Assembly: GCA_002472405.1 (NCBI GenBank)
Contig: DKRV01000009.1
Span: forward strand, 112,031-176,030
Reading direction: 5' to 3'
Origin: Clostridiales bacterium UBA7273
GTDB taxonomy: Bacteria > Bacillota > Clostridia > Oscillospirales > Oscillospiraceae
DNA: 64,000 bases
Positions 39,671 through 48,709 of the stretch are shown one piece after another; within the stretch, counting starts at the first letter, position 1, and every line of letters begins with the position of its first letter. The notes beneath the pieces are model-generated. The model did no database searches and had not been told where the DNA came from. It was given only the letters and a program-made list of their open reading frames with translations. A program made the translations under genes and the position numbers.

Positions 39671-39918
39671 AATGACGAAGACAAGTAGCTCATATGCTCG
39701 GTCGCAGAGAGTCGGGGACAGTGCGATCCCGGTACCGGAGGATGAGTGAATAACACTTTATCAGCAGCAATCTGAACGGAATGCCAAGTAGGAAAGACGC
39801 GGAGTGCGGCGTTAAGGCACGAGGGCTTGATTGAGCCCGCAAAAGTGATTGCTTCGGCAGTAAGTTAGGTGGCACCGCGGATTTGCAGCTATTCGTCCTA
39901 AAGTTTAGGGATAGCTGC
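39671..39918 (+). ncRNA. T-box leader, predicted tRNA-Asn specific
   Basis: Stem I opens with AATGACGAAGACAAGTAG; AGAGAG (39706-39711) marks the loop E/kink-turn region. The specifier region GTGAATAACACT offers AAC (39752-39754), an Asn codon, matching asnB downstream. The T-box AGGTGGCACCGCGG is at 39867-39880. A competing hairpin GCAGCTAT...CCTAAA/TTTAGG...ATAGCTGC spans 39885-39918, but CCAAAAAATTC follows it, not a T-run. The SD GGAGGTG starts 12 bases later. Control could be by translation or by an unusual terminator. Confidence 0.88.
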
Positions 39919-39944
39919 CCAAAAAATTCGGAGGTGCATTTTTT

Positions 39945-41525
39945 ATGTGTTCAATCATCGGTTTCACAAGCAAAAAGCTTACTGCTCAGTCGGTCAGAGC
40001 GTATTTTGACCGCACGGTATCGCGCGGCCCGGACGCAACGCGGGTGCTGGAGCTTGACGGTGCGGTGCTGGGATTTCACCGCCTGTCGATCATGGGACTT
40101 GACGAAAGCGGCATGCAGCCGTTCTGCCTCGACGGCGACGCGGTAGTCTGCAACGGCGAGCTGTACGGCTTCCGACAGCTCCGCGAGGAGCTGAGTGCAA
40201 AATACAGCTTCAAAAGCGAGTCCGACTGCGAGATCATTCTGCCGCTTTACCGCGAATACGGCCTTGAGATGTTCAAAAAGCTCGACGCGGAGTTTGCCAT
40301 GATAATTTATGATGGGCAGACAAAGCAGCTTATCGCTGCGCGCGACCCCATCGGCATAAGGCCGCTGTATTACGGACATTATTCCGACGGCAGCGTGATA
40401 TTTGCAAGCGAGGCAAAAAACCTTGTCGGCCTGTGCGGCGACATCATGCCGTTCCCTCCCGGACATTACTATGCAGACGGAAAGTTTGTCCGCTATGCAG
40501 ACCTGACGACCGTTGCCGAGTATTCAAGCGACGATATCGACACCGTTTGCGGCAAGATCCGCGAAAAGCTCATTGCCGGCGTTGAAAAACGCCTTGACGC
40601 TGACGCTCCGCTCGGCTTCCTGCTTTCAGGCGGCCTTGATTCAAGCCTTGTGTGCGCAATATCGGCAAAGCTTTTGGGCAAAAAGATCCGCACCTTTGCC
40701 ATCGGCATGGATCAGGACCCCATCGATCTTAAATATGCGCGCAAGGTCGCCGATTTCATCGGCTCTGAGCACATGGAGGTCACCATGACGCGCGACGAGG
40801 TCATTTCCTCGCTCGAGGAAGTCATAGCGATGCTCGGCACCTATGATATAACCACCATCCGCGCGAGCATGGGCATGTACCTTTGCTGCAAGGCGATACA
40901 TGAGAAAACCGATGTGCGCGTGCTGCTCACGGGCGAGATTTCCGATGAGCTGTTCGGCTATAAGTACACCGACTTTGCCCCCTCGCCGGAGGAGTTCCAG
41001 CGCGAGGCTAAAAAGAGAGTGGACGAGCTGCACATGTACGACGTTCTGCGCGCCGACCGCTGCATTTCCGTAAACTCGCTGGAAGCGCGTGTACCGTTCG
41101 GCGATCTTGATTTTGTCCGCTATGTCATGAGCATCGACCCAAAAATGAAGATGAACACCTATGACATGGGAAAATATCTTCTGCGCCGCGCGTTTGAAAA
41201 GGACGGCATTCTGCCCGATGAGATACTCTGGCGTCAGAAGGCGGCGTTTTCCGATGCCGTCGGCCACTCAATGGTCGATGACCTCAAGGCCTATGCCGAG
41301 AGCGTTTACAGCGACGATCAGTTTACCGAGGGCATAAAAAAATACGATTTTGCGGCTCCCTTTACAAAAGAGAGCCTTCTGTACAGAGATATATTCGAAA
41401 AGTACTATCCCGGTCAGGCACGGATGGTCAAGGACTTCTGGATGCCGAACAAAACGTGGCCGGGCTGTGACGTTGACGACCCCTCCGCACGAGTTCTTAA
41501 AAACTACGGCGCGAGCGGAAAATAA
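39945..41525 (+). CDS. asnB: Asparagine synthetase (glutamine-hydrolysing)
   Basis: 526 residues. Cys 2 (MCSIIGFTS) is the class II glutaminase nucleophile, exposed after Met removal; the glutaminase domain covers about 1-190 (SRGPDATRV, NGELYGFRQLREEL). The synthetase domain has the PP-loop FLLSGGLDSSLVCAIS (about 220-235). Converts Asp, Gln and ATP to Asn. First gene after the T-box leader, so it should be induced when tRNA-Asn is uncharged. SD GGAGGTG, spacing 8. glnN follows 15 bases later. Confidence 0.95.
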   Translation: MCSIIGFTSKKLTAQSVRAYFDRTVSRGPDATRVLELDGAVLGFHRLSIMGLDESGMQPFCLDGDAVVCNGELYGFRQLREELSAKYSFKSESDCEIILPLYREYGLEMFKKLDAEFAMIIYDGQTKQLIAARDPIGIRPLYYGHYSDGSVIFASEAKNLVGLCGDIMPFPPGHYYADGKFVRYADLTTVAEYSSDDIDTVCGKIREKLIAGVEKRLDADAPLGFLLSGGLDSSLVCAISAKLLGKKIRTFAIGMDQDPIDLKYARKVADFIGSEHMEVTMTRDEVISSLEEVIAMLGTYDITTIRASMGMYLCCKAIHEKTDVRVLLTGEISDELFGYKYTDFAPSPEEFQREAKKRVDELHMYDVLRADRCISVNSLEARVPFGDLDFVRYVMSIDPKMKMNTYDMGKYLLRRAFEKDGILPDEILWRQKAAFSDAVGHSMVDDLKAYAESVYSDDQFTEGIKKYDFAAPFTKESLLYRDIFEKYYPGQARMVKDFWMPNKTWPGCDVDDPSARVLKNYGASGK

Positions 41526-41540
41526 AAGGAGGATAAAACC

Positions 41541-43640
41541 ATGAGCAGAGAAGTAAAAAAGATCCCTGAGCTGTTCGGCAGCTGCGTATTCAACGAACGC
41601 ACCATGCGCAAATACGTCAAGGAGAAGTACTTCCAGGAGTGGAAAAAGTGCCTTTCCGACGGAAAGCCGCTTACGCTTGAAGTTGCCGACGGCATTGCCG
41701 AGGGCATGAAGCAGTGGGCGCTTGAAAACGGCGCTACCCACTTCACTCACTGGTTCCAGCCCCTGACCGGTATTACCGCCGAAAAGCACGACAGCTTCAT
41801 TTCGCCTGCCGGCGGCGGTGCGATAACGATGGAGTTTTCCGGCAAGGAGCTTGTCCGCGGCGAGCCCGATGCATCAAGCTTCCCCTCGGGCGGCCTGCGC
41901 GCGACCTTTGAAGCTCGCGGCTACAGCGCATGGGATCCCACCGCGTTTGCGTTCATAAAGGACGGAACACTGTGCATACCGACCGTGTTCTGCTCGTATT
42001 CCGGCGAGGCGCTGGATAAGAAAACGCCGCTGCTGCGCTCGTGCGACGCGGTAAGCCGTCAGGCGCTGCGCATACTGCGCCTTTTCGGCGATACCGAAAC
42101 GCAGAAGGTCATCGCTCAGGTCGGACCCGAGCAGGAATATTTCCTTATAGATAAAGAGCTGTTTTTGGAGCGCGAGGATCTGCGCCTTTGCGGAAGAACT
42201 CTGTTCGGCTCAAAGCCGCCAAAGGGACAGGAGCTTGAGGATCACTATTTCGGAACGATCCGTCCGCGTGTTGCCGAATACATGCAGGATCTCGATGAGG
42301 AGCTGTGGAAGCTCGGCGTTCTGTCGAAAACGCGGCATAACGAGGTCGCCCCGGCTCAGCATGAAATGGCTCCGGTCTATTCCGATGCAAACACCGCAAA
42401 CGATCAGAACCAGATCAGCATGGAGATCATGCAGAAGGTCGCAGATCGCCACGGCCTCGTCTGCCTGCTGCATGAAAAACCATTTGCCGGCGTAAACGGC
42501 TCGGGCAAGCACAACAACTGGTCGCTTGGCACGGATACGGGCAAAAACCTGTTCTCACCGGGCAAGACCCCCAGCCAGAACGCGCAGTTTTTGCTGTTCC
42601 TTGCGGCATTCGTGAGGGGCGTTGATAAATATCAGGAGCTTTTGAGATGCTCGGTCGCCTTTGCCGGCAATGACCACCGCCTCGGCGCGCAGGAAGCGCC
42701 TCCGGCGATAATCTCGGTGTTCCTCGGCGAGGAGCTTGAGGGCATAGTCGATTCTATCGTAAACGACACGGGCTACACCGAAAAGAGCAAGAGCACGCTG
42801 CGCATCGGCGTTGACGTTCTGCCGCCCATTCCGCGCGACACGACTGACCGCAACCGTACCTCGCCCGTTGCCTTCACCGGCAACAAATTCGAGTTCCGCA
42901 TGCCCGGCTCGAGCCAGTCCATAGCCGGCCCGACAACGGTTCTGAACACGATCATCGCAGACTCGCTGTGCGTTTTCGCCGACGAGCTTGAAAAAGCATC
43001 CGACTTCACAAGTGCTCTGCACGAGCTTATTAAGCGCACGTTCAAAGAGCACGGCCGCATCCTTTTCGGAGGCAACGGCTATGACGAGTCGTGGGTCGCA
43101 GAGGCCGAAAAGCGCGGACTTAAAAACCTCAAGAACTCGTCCACGGCGCTGCCCGAGTACATGCTGCCGAAGAATATCGAGCTGCTTACCAAGTACGGCG
43201 TTTACACCGAGGCCGAGATCATTGCGCGCAATGAGATACATATGGAGCACTACTGCAAGGTCATCGCCATCGAGGGCGAGACGCTTGTTGACATGGTGCA
43301 GCACGGCATTCTCAACGCCGTTTCCGAGTACACCGCCGCGCTGAGCGAAACGCTTATCAAAAAGCGCAAGGCTCTGCCCGAGGTGCCCTGCCGCGTGGAA
43401 AGCGCGCTCATCGGAACCCTCAGCAGCTTAAACGAGAGCCTGCTTGACAAGATGGTTTCCCTCAAATCTGCGCTTGAGACCGCGCCGAGCGTCGGCAATG
43501 CCGAGCTTATGAAGTATTACCACGATGAGGTGTTCCTCAGAATGGAGGATATGCGCACCGTTATCGACAAGCTTGAGACCCTTACGGCGACGGAATATTG
43601 GCCGTACCCCAGCTACTACGATATGCTGTTTTCTGTCTGA
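41541..43640 (+). CDS. glnN: Glutamine synthetase type III
   Basis: 699 residues, the size of GSIII (about 700-730) rather than GSI/GSII. Shows family regions GATHFTHWFQPLTGITAEKHDSF-type N-terminus (HFTHWFQPLTG), EYFLIDKELF, NEVAPAQHE and HEKPFAGVNGSGKHNNWS with active-site Glu/His, and the Pro-rich AFAGNDHRLGAQEAPPAI. Makes Gln from Glu, ammonia and ATP. It lies in the T-box operon between asnB and pyrG, supplying the amide donor for both. SD GGAGG. Confidence 0.95.
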   Translation: MSREVKKIPELFGSCVFNERTMRKYVKEKYFQEWKKCLSDGKPLTLEVADGIAEGMKQWALENGATHFTHWFQPLTGITAEKHDSFISPAGGGAITMEFSGKELVRGEPDASSFPSGGLRATFEARGYSAWDPTAFAFIKDGTLCIPTVFCSYSGEALDKKTPLLRSCDAVSRQALRILRLFGDTETQKVIAQVGPEQEYFLIDKELFLEREDLRLCGRTLFGSKPPKGQELEDHYFGTIRPRVAEYMQDLDEELWKLGVLSKTRHNEVAPAQHEMAPVYSDANTANDQNQISMEIMQKVADRHGLVCLLHEKPFAGVNGSGKHNNWSLGTDTGKNLFSPGKTPSQNAQFLLFLAAFVRGVDKYQELLRCSVAFAGNDHRLGAQEAPPAIISVFLGEELEGIVDSIVNDTGYTEKSKSTLRIGVDVLPPIPRDTTDRNRTSPVAFTGNKFEFRMPGSSQSIAGPTTVLNTIIADSLCVFADELEKASDFTSALHELIKRTFKEHGRILFGGNGYDESWVAEAEKRGLKNLKNSSTALPEYMLPKNIELLTKYGVYTEAEIIARNEIHMEHYCKVIAIEGETLVDMVQHGILNAVSEYTAALSETLIKKRKALPEVPCRVESALIGTLSSLNESLLDKMVSLKSALETAPSVGNAELMKYYHDEVFLRMEDMRTVIDKLETLTATEYWPYPSYYDMLFSV

Positions 43641-43678
43641 CAGGCAGTGAATAATTAAATTCTAACGAGAGAGAGCAA

Positions 43679-45274
43679 ATGATGATGAAGTATGTATTCG
43701 TAACAGGCGGAGTCGTGTCGGGGCTGGGCAAGGGAATATGCGCAGCCTCGCTCGGCAGACTTTTGAAGCAGCGCGGTCTGCGCGTGAAAAACCAGAAATT
43801 CGATCCCTATCTCAACGTTGACCCCGGCACTATGAGCCCGTATCAGCACGGCGAGGTTTTCGTAACCGATGACGGCGCGGAAACCGACCTTGATCTCGGC
43901 CACTATGAGCGATTCGTAGATGAAAGCCTGAGCGGGAACTCCTCGGTCTCGGCCGGCCGCATCTATTGGAACGTATTAAACCGCGAGCGCCAGGGCGGAT
44001 ACCTCGGCGGCACAGTGCAGATAATACCCCATGTGACCGACGAGATAAAGCAGAGCGTATACGCAATGGAGGATGAGAACATCGACGTTCTCATCTGCGA
44101 GATCGGCGGCACGGTCGGCGATATCGAAAGTCAGCCGTTTCTTGAGGCTATCCGTCAGGTGGCCGTTGAAAAGGGCAGACAGAACGTGCTGTTTATCCAT
44201 GTTCCGCTCATCGTACAGATACCCGGCACGGGCGAGCTTAAAAGCAAGCCCACGCAGCACTCGGTCAAGGAGCTGCTGTCGGTCGGCATCCAGCCGGATA
44301 TTCTCGTCTGCCGCACGGACGCTCCGATAAGCGACGATATCCGCCGCAAGATAGCCCTGTTCTGCAACGTTGAGCCGGAGTGCGTCATCCAGAACGCAAC
44401 GGCATCCACACTGTATGAGGCTCCGCTGCTCTTGGAGCACGAGGGGCTGTCCGCGGTTGTTTGCCGCAGACTCGGCCTTGATTGCCCCGAGCCGGATCTT
44501 GCCGAGTGGAAAGCCATGGTAGGCAGGATCAAGGGAGCTCACCGCGCGGTGAAGATAGCCCTTGTCGGCAAATATGTTCAGCTGCACGACGCATATCTGT
44601 CCGTTGCCGAATCGCTCAACCACGCGGCGGCGGCAAACGACGCCGTAATGGAGATAAAGTGGGTCGATTCAGAGGAACTCACGGAGGAGAATATCGCTTC
44701 CGTTCTCGGCGATTGCAGCGGCATTCTGGTTCCCGGCGGCTTCGGCGATCGAGGAATTGAGGGCATGATACTTGCCGCAAAATATGCGCGCGAAAACGAC
44801 GTGCCGTATCTCGGTATCTGCCTCGGACTTCAGATCGCGGTCATAGAATTTGCGCGCCACGTTCTCGGCTGGAAGGACGCAAACTCCGCCGAGTTCACCG
44901 CCGATTCGCAGCATCTGGTCATTGACCTCATGCCCGAGCAGCAGGGCATAACCGCAAAGGGCGGCACGATGCGTCTGGGCAAATACCCCTGTGTGCTTTC
45001 GCCCGAGAGCAAGGCTTACGAATACTACGGCGAGGGGCTTATCTACGAGCGCCACCGCCACAGATATGAGGTGAACAACGACTTCCGCGAGGAGATCGTT
45101 GCGCGCGGACTTCTGCCCGTCGGCATGAGCCCGGACGGCTCGCTTGTCGAGATGGTGGAAAATCCGGCGTGCAAATGGTTTGTCGCGGCGCAGTTCCATC
45201 CGGAGTTTAAAAGCAGACCGAATAAGCCGCATCCGCTGTTCAACGGCTTTGTAAAGGCGGCACTGGAAAGGTGA
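43679..45274 (+). CDS. pyrG: CTP synthase
   Basis: 531 residues. Synthetase domain begins KYVFVTGGVVSGLGKGI with the P-loop and carries EIGGTVGDIESQPFLEA; class I glutaminase domain has the nucleophile elbow LGICLGLQ and the His/Glu pair in QFHPEFKSRP. Makes CTP from UTP and Gln. The first of three consecutive ATGs (43679, 43682, 43685) is used here; the true one is uncertain. The sequence is 38 bases after glnN and has no obvious pyrG attenuator. Confidence 0.96.
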   Translation: MMMKYVFVTGGVVSGLGKGICAASLGRLLKQRGLRVKNQKFDPYLNVDPGTMSPYQHGEVFVTDDGAETDLDLGHYERFVDESLSGNSSVSAGRIYWNVLNRERQGGYLGGTVQIIPHVTDEIKQSVYAMEDENIDVLICEIGGTVGDIESQPFLEAIRQVAVEKGRQNVLFIHVPLIVQIPGTGELKSKPTQHSVKELLSVGIQPDILVCRTDAPISDDIRRKIALFCNVEPECVIQNATASTLYEAPLLLEHEGLSAVVCRRLGLDCPEPDLAEWKAMVGRIKGAHRAVKIALVGKYVQLHDAYLSVAESLNHAAAANDAVMEIKWVDSEELTEENIASVLGDCSGILVPGGFGDRGIEGMILAAKYARENDVPYLGICLGLQIAVIEFARHVLGWKDANSAEFTADSQHLVIDLMPEQQGITAKGGTMRLGKYPCVLSPESKAYEYYGEGLIYERHRHRYEVNNDFREEIVARGLLPVGMSPDGSLVEMVENPACKWFVAAQFHPEFKSRPNKPHPLFNGFVKAALER

Positions 45275-45280
45275 ATTAAA

Positions 45281-46003
45281 ATGAGAAACTACGAAAAAGA
45301 ATATATCCAGCGAGTTCAGTTCATCCGCTACGCCGTGCGCGAAAGCGGAGCCGACGGCATAGTTTACGGAAACTCCGGCGGCAAGGACTCCGCGCTTGTC
45401 GGCATCCTGTGCAAGGCTGCGTGCGAGAACACCGTGGGCGTTATTATGCCCTGCACCTCCGTGCGCAATTACGACATGGATAAGCGCGACGGCGAGACCG
45501 TTGCCGCGCAGTACGAGATCGAAACGCGCTACGCCGATCTTACGGCGGTCAAGGCCGCTGAAAAGGCTGTGCTTGCAGGCGTAACTGATCTCACCGACGC
45601 CGCCGAGGCAAACATTGCGCCGCGCCTGAGAATGGCAACGCTCTATGCCATTGCCGCGTCGGAAAACCGCCTTGTTGCCGGAACGGGCAACCGCAGCGAG
45701 GCCTATGTCGGCTACTTCACCAAGTGGGGCGACGGCGCGCACGACTTTAACCCCATCGACGATCTGACCGTCACGGAGATATACGAATTTCTGCGCTGGC
45801 TGAAAGCGCCCGAGTGCGTCATAGAAAAAGCGCCCTCTGCCGGCCTGTTTGACGGACAGACCGATGAAGGCGAAATGGGATTTACCTATAAAGAGCTTGA
45901 CACTTACCTCGGCGGTGGTAAAATAGACGATGCGGTGCTCGAGAAGATCCAGCGTATGCACGCTAAGAGCGAACATAAGCGCCGCAGCATACTGACGTTT
46001 TGA
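45281..46003 (+). CDS. nadE: NH3-dependent NAD+ synthetase
   Basis: 240 residues. ATP pyrophosphatase loop YGNSGGKDSALVG (about 29-41) and the later GTGNRSEAYVGYFTKWGDGAHD, typical of NadE. No glutaminase domain, so it uses free ammonia. It amidates deamido-NAD. Starts 7 bases after pyrG, so it is part of the same operon; it is a little shorter than E. coli NadE (275). Confidence 0.92.
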   Translation: MRNYEKEYIQRVQFIRYAVRESGADGIVYGNSGGKDSALVGILCKAACENTVGVIMPCTSVRNYDMDKRDGETVAAQYEIETRYADLTAVKAAEKAVLAGVTDLTDAAEANIAPRLRMATLYAIAASENRLVAGTGNRSEAYVGYFTKWGDGAHDFNPIDDLTVTEIYEFLRWLKAPECVIEKAPSAGLFDGQTDEGEMGFTYKELDTYLGGGKIDDAVLEKIQRMHAKSEHKRRSILTF

Positions 46004-46014
46004 GGTGCAAATAT

Positions 46015-46545
46015 TTGAAGACTAAGGATATGGCCTACATCGCCCTGATGGCGGTGCTCATATCGGTCTGCTCATGGCTGTCGGTTCCGGCAGCCATTCC
46101 TTTTACCATGCAGACCTACGCGGTGTTTACGGCTCTGCTGCTTCTCGGCGGCAGGCGCGGCAGCATTGCCGTTGCGGTGTACATAGCGCTCGGCGCAGTC
46201 GGACTGCCGGTGTTCTCCGGCTTTGCCGGCGGTATTGGGAAGCTCATGGGGCCGAGCGGCGGATATATCTTCGGCTTTATGCTCACGTCGCTTTGCTATT
46301 GGCTCTGCGAGAGGCTTTTCGGCAAAAAGCTGTGGGTCAGGATAGTGTCGCTCGTCGTGGGGCTTGCGCTGTGCTATGCCTTCGGCACGGTGTGGTTTGT
46401 CAAGGTCTATTCTGCGGCAAAGCCTATAAGCTACGCCTCTGCGCTGGGCATGTGCGTTTTTCCGTTCATCGTCCCGGATCTTGTCAAAATGGCGCTTGCA
46501 TTCCTTACCGAAAAGGTTCTGCGAAAGCATATAAATATTGAGTAA
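46015..46545 (+). CDS. bioY: Biotin ECF transporter S component BioY
   Basis: 176 residues, six membrane segments. The BioY pattern is visible: VPAAIPFTMQTYAVFTALLLLGGRRG, GLPVFSGFAGGIGKLMGPSGGYIFGF, and PFIVPDLVKMALA at the end. Binds biotin and works with the shared EcfAAT module, which is not in this window. The start codon is TTG at 46015, 7 bases after GAGGTG; a TTG at 46000 overlaps the nadE stop and lacks an SD. Last gene of the operon. Confidence 0.9.
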   Translation: MKTKDMAYIALMAVLISVCSWLSVPAAIPFTMQTYAVFTALLLLGGRRGSIAVAVYIALGAVGLPVFSGFAGGIGKLMGPSGGYIFGFMLTSLCYWLCERLFGKKLWVRIVSLVVGLALCYAFGTVWFVKVYSAAKPISYASALGMCVFPFIVPDLVKMALAFLTEKVLRKHINIE

Positions 46546-46581
46546 GCTGACAGGCGATAGGGGTTCGACTATCGTCAGCTT
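46544..46581 (+). other. Hairpin after bioY
   Basis: AAGCTGAC / GTCAGCTT with inner CGATA/TATCG pairing, immediately after the bioY stop region and before the true terminator. No T-run; probably 3'-end protection. Confidence 0.5.
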
Positions 46582-46585
46582 AAGC

Positions 46586-46620
46586 AAAAAGCAGCTCATC
46601 CACGGATGAGCTGCTTTTTT
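46586..46620. terminator. Terminator of the asnB-bioY operon
   Basis: AAAAAGCAGCTCAT / ATGAGCTGCTTTTT, loop CCACGG, T-run on the plus strand and A-run on the other. Confidence 0.9.
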
Positions 46621-46650
46621 GCGTAATGACTATCAGGAGAATATCATGCT

Positions 46651-46926
46651 TCATATCCTGTTCTCGCTGCCCCAGATGCAGAGCTTATCGAGCACCTCCA
46701 TGAGCGATCTTCCGCGCTCTGTCAGAGAATACTCGACTTTGGGCGGTATCTGCGGATACTCTTTGCGCGAGATGAGCCTGTCGGCCTCGAGCTCCTTGAG
46801 GTTTGTGCTGAGCGTTTTGTCGGTAATGCGGCCGAGGTAGCGCTTCATTTCGTTAAAACGCACCGGCTCGTACTCCATCAGGCAATAGAGTATCACCATC
46901 TTGTGTTTGCCGCTTATAAGCGACAT
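46651..46926 (-). CDS. HxlR family regulator, short N-terminus
   Basis: 91 residues. Winged-helix core of the HxlR family: LISGKHKMVILYCLMEYEPVRF, RYLGRITDKTLSTNLKELE, and IPPKVEYSLTERGRSLMEVLDK. Typical members carry about 15 more residues in front, often with a regulatory Cys; here the ATG comes right at the core, just downstream of the putP terminator. It may be a trimmed gene or have a non-ATG start. No strong SD is visible. Function not assignable. Confidence 0.7.
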   Translation of the reverse strand: MSLISGKHKMVILYCLMEYEPVRFNEMKRYLGRITDKTLSTNLKELEADRLISRKEYPQIPPKVEYSLTERGRSLMEVLDKLCIWGSENRI

Positions 46927-46935
46927 GGTGTAGCT

Positions 46936-46972
46936 AAAAGGCTTGCAATCTGCGGTTGGCAGACTGCAAGCC
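46936..46972 (-). terminator. Terminator of putP
   Basis: On the minus strand GGCTTGCAGTCTGC / GCAGATTGCAAGCC, loop CAACC, then TTTT. Confidence 0.8.
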
Positions 46973-46992
46973 CTTTCGGTTGTTTGAATACT

Positions 46993-48528
46993 TTACTTCA
47001 TTGCGGCGACTGCGTCGAAGTCCTCGCAGATCTTTGCGTCGGGAGCCTTGGTAAGCAGGGAAACAACCACGATGAAGATGCAGGAGGTTACGAACGCGGG
47101 CAGCAGCTCGTAGATCGCAAACGCGCCGCCGATGGGGGCTATTGCGTATTTCCAGATGAATACCATTGCCGCGCCCGAGAACATGCCGGCTATCGCGCCC
47201 CATTTGTTGCAGCGCTTCCAGTAAAGCGAGAACAGAACGATGGGGCCGAAGGTTGCGCCGAAGCCTGCCCATGCGAAGGATACGACGCGGAATATGGAGC
47301 TTGTGGGATCAAGTGCGAACAGCACACCGCAGACAGCCACGCACAGAACGGTGACGCGGGCAACGATCATGCTCTTCTTGTCGTCAAGCTCAACGCCGAA
47401 CACGCCGCGGATGATATTCTGAGCGATCGCGCTTGCTGCCGCCAAGAGCTGAACGTCGGCGGTGGACATGGTGGCGGCGAGAATGCCTGCAAGGACAAGA
47501 CCTGCGAGGATAGCGAAGAATGCGCCGTACTCGGACAGGACTGCCGCGATGGAAACGATGAGCGCCTCTGCGGAGGATGCGTCACCGAACATGGCGATGA
47601 TGTTCTCTTTTGCCATGGAGTAGCCTACAATGCCGATCACGACTGCGACAGACAGGGAAACAACGACCCAGATGGTAGCAACACGGCGGCTGAGCTTGAG
47701 CTTATTCTCGTCCTCGATGGCCATGAAGTGAAGAACAACGTGGGGCATGCCGAAGTAGCCGAGCGCCCATGCGAGGGTGGATATTATCTTGAGAGTGCCG
47801 AACTCGCCGGCCTCGGCGGCCTGAATGCTGGTGGTCGCGGTCATGCTGAGGTAGCCGGGGATGGCCTTGGCGTTTGCAACGACGTTTTCCCAGCCGCCGA
47901 CGGAGTTGATGCCGAAGATGAGGACGACCGCCAGAGCAAAGACCATTATAAGGCTCTGCACAAGGCTCGTTACCGACGCTGCCTTGAAGCCGCCGCATGC
48001 GGTATAGGCAACGATGACGATAGCGCTGACGATCATTGCGGGAACATAGTCAAAGCCGAACAAAGTTCCGAAGAGCTTGCCGCAGGCAGAGAAGCCGGAA
48101 GCGGTGTAGGGAACATAGAAAACAATGATGGTGATGGCGCCCAGAAGCTCGATGAGCTTGGTGTCGTCATAAAAGCGGCGCGATATGTACTCAGGCAGAG
48201 TCAGCGCTCCCAGCCGCACCGAGTAGCGGCGCAGGCGCTTTGCAACGAACAGCCAGTTGAGATAGGTGCCAAGCGCAAGGCCGATAGCCGTCCAGCTCGC
48301 TTCCGCGATGCCGCAGAAGAACGCCAGTCCGGGAACGCCCATGAGCAGATATGCGCTCATGTCCGAAGCTTCGGTGGAAAGCGCCGTCACGATAGGGCCG
48401 AGCTTGCGGCCGCCGAGGTAAAACTCGTGTGCGTCGGACTGACCCTTGGAATAGTAAACGCCGATGGCGACCATACCGACAAGGTAGACCACAATGGCGA
48501 TCAGTATGCAAATAATATTACCTGTCAT
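46993..48528 (-). CDS. putP: Sodium/proline symporter (PutP, SSS family)
   Basis: 511 residues, about 13 membrane segments. Signature regions FYLGGRKLGPIVTALSTEASDMSAYLLMG and GALTLPEYISRRF are typical of PutP, the Na+-coupled proline importer; ATMSTADVQLL carries the conserved Ser/Thr sodium-site residues. Related pantothenate or other solutes cannot be excluded. Start at 48528 follows GGAGAGA; an ATG at 48546 lies upstream of it. Divergent from a LysR gene whose product may control it. Confidence 0.88.
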   Translation of the reverse strand: MTGNIICILIAIVVYLVGMVAIGVYYSKGQSDAHEFYLGGRKLGPIVTALSTEASDMSAYLLMGVPGLAFFCGIAEASWTAIGLALGTYLNWLFVAKRLRRYSVRLGALTLPEYISRRFYDDTKLIELLGAITIIVFYVPYTASGFSACGKLFGTLFGFDYVPAMIVSAIVIVAYTACGGFKAASVTSLVQSLIMVFALAVVLIFGINSVGGWENVVANAKAIPGYLSMTATTSIQAAEAGEFGTLKIISTLAWALGYFGMPHVVLHFMAIEDENKLKLSRRVATIWVVVSLSVAVVIGIVGYSMAKENIIAMFGDASSAEALIVSIAAVLSEYGAFFAILAGLVLAGILAATMSTADVQLLAAASAIAQNIIRGVFGVELDDKKSMIVARVTVLCVAVCGVLFALDPTSSIFRVVSFAWAGFGATFGPIVLFSLYWKRCNKWGAIAGMFSGAAMVFIWKYAIAPIGGAFAIYELLPAFVTSCIFIVVVSLLTKAPDAKICEDFDAVAAMK

Positions 48529-48563
48529 GTTTCTCTCTCCAATCATTTTTAAACGATGTTTGA

Positions 48564-48592
48564 ATTATAGTCACACAAAAAGTGCATTGCAA
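48564..48592 (-). promoter_or_regulatory. Sigma-A promoter of putP
   Basis: Minus strand TTGCAA (48592-48587), 17 bases, TATAAT (48569-48564). Confidence 0.7.
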
Positions 48593-48614
48593 GGCGAAAT
48601 ATTATCGAAATTAC

Positions 48615-48642
48615 TTGATTTTCAGAAAAAACGCGGTATATT
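48615..48642 (+). promoter_or_regulatory. Promoter of the LysR gene at 48710
   Basis: TTGATT (48615-48620), 16 bases, TATATT (48637-48642). Confidence 0.6.
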
Positions 48643-48670
48643 ATTACCATACCTAATTATTTTCATGCTA

Positions 48671-48689
48671 ACATGAATAAAATTCATGT
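48671..48689. promoter_or_regulatory. Perfect palindrome, candidate operator
   Basis: ACATGAAT - AAA - ATTCATGT, 8-bp arms without mismatch, located between the LysR promoter and its SD (GGAGGAG). The position would allow roadblock or autoregulation. Confidence 0.55.
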
Positions 48690-48709
48690 AAATTCCCCGG
48701 AGGAGCAAT

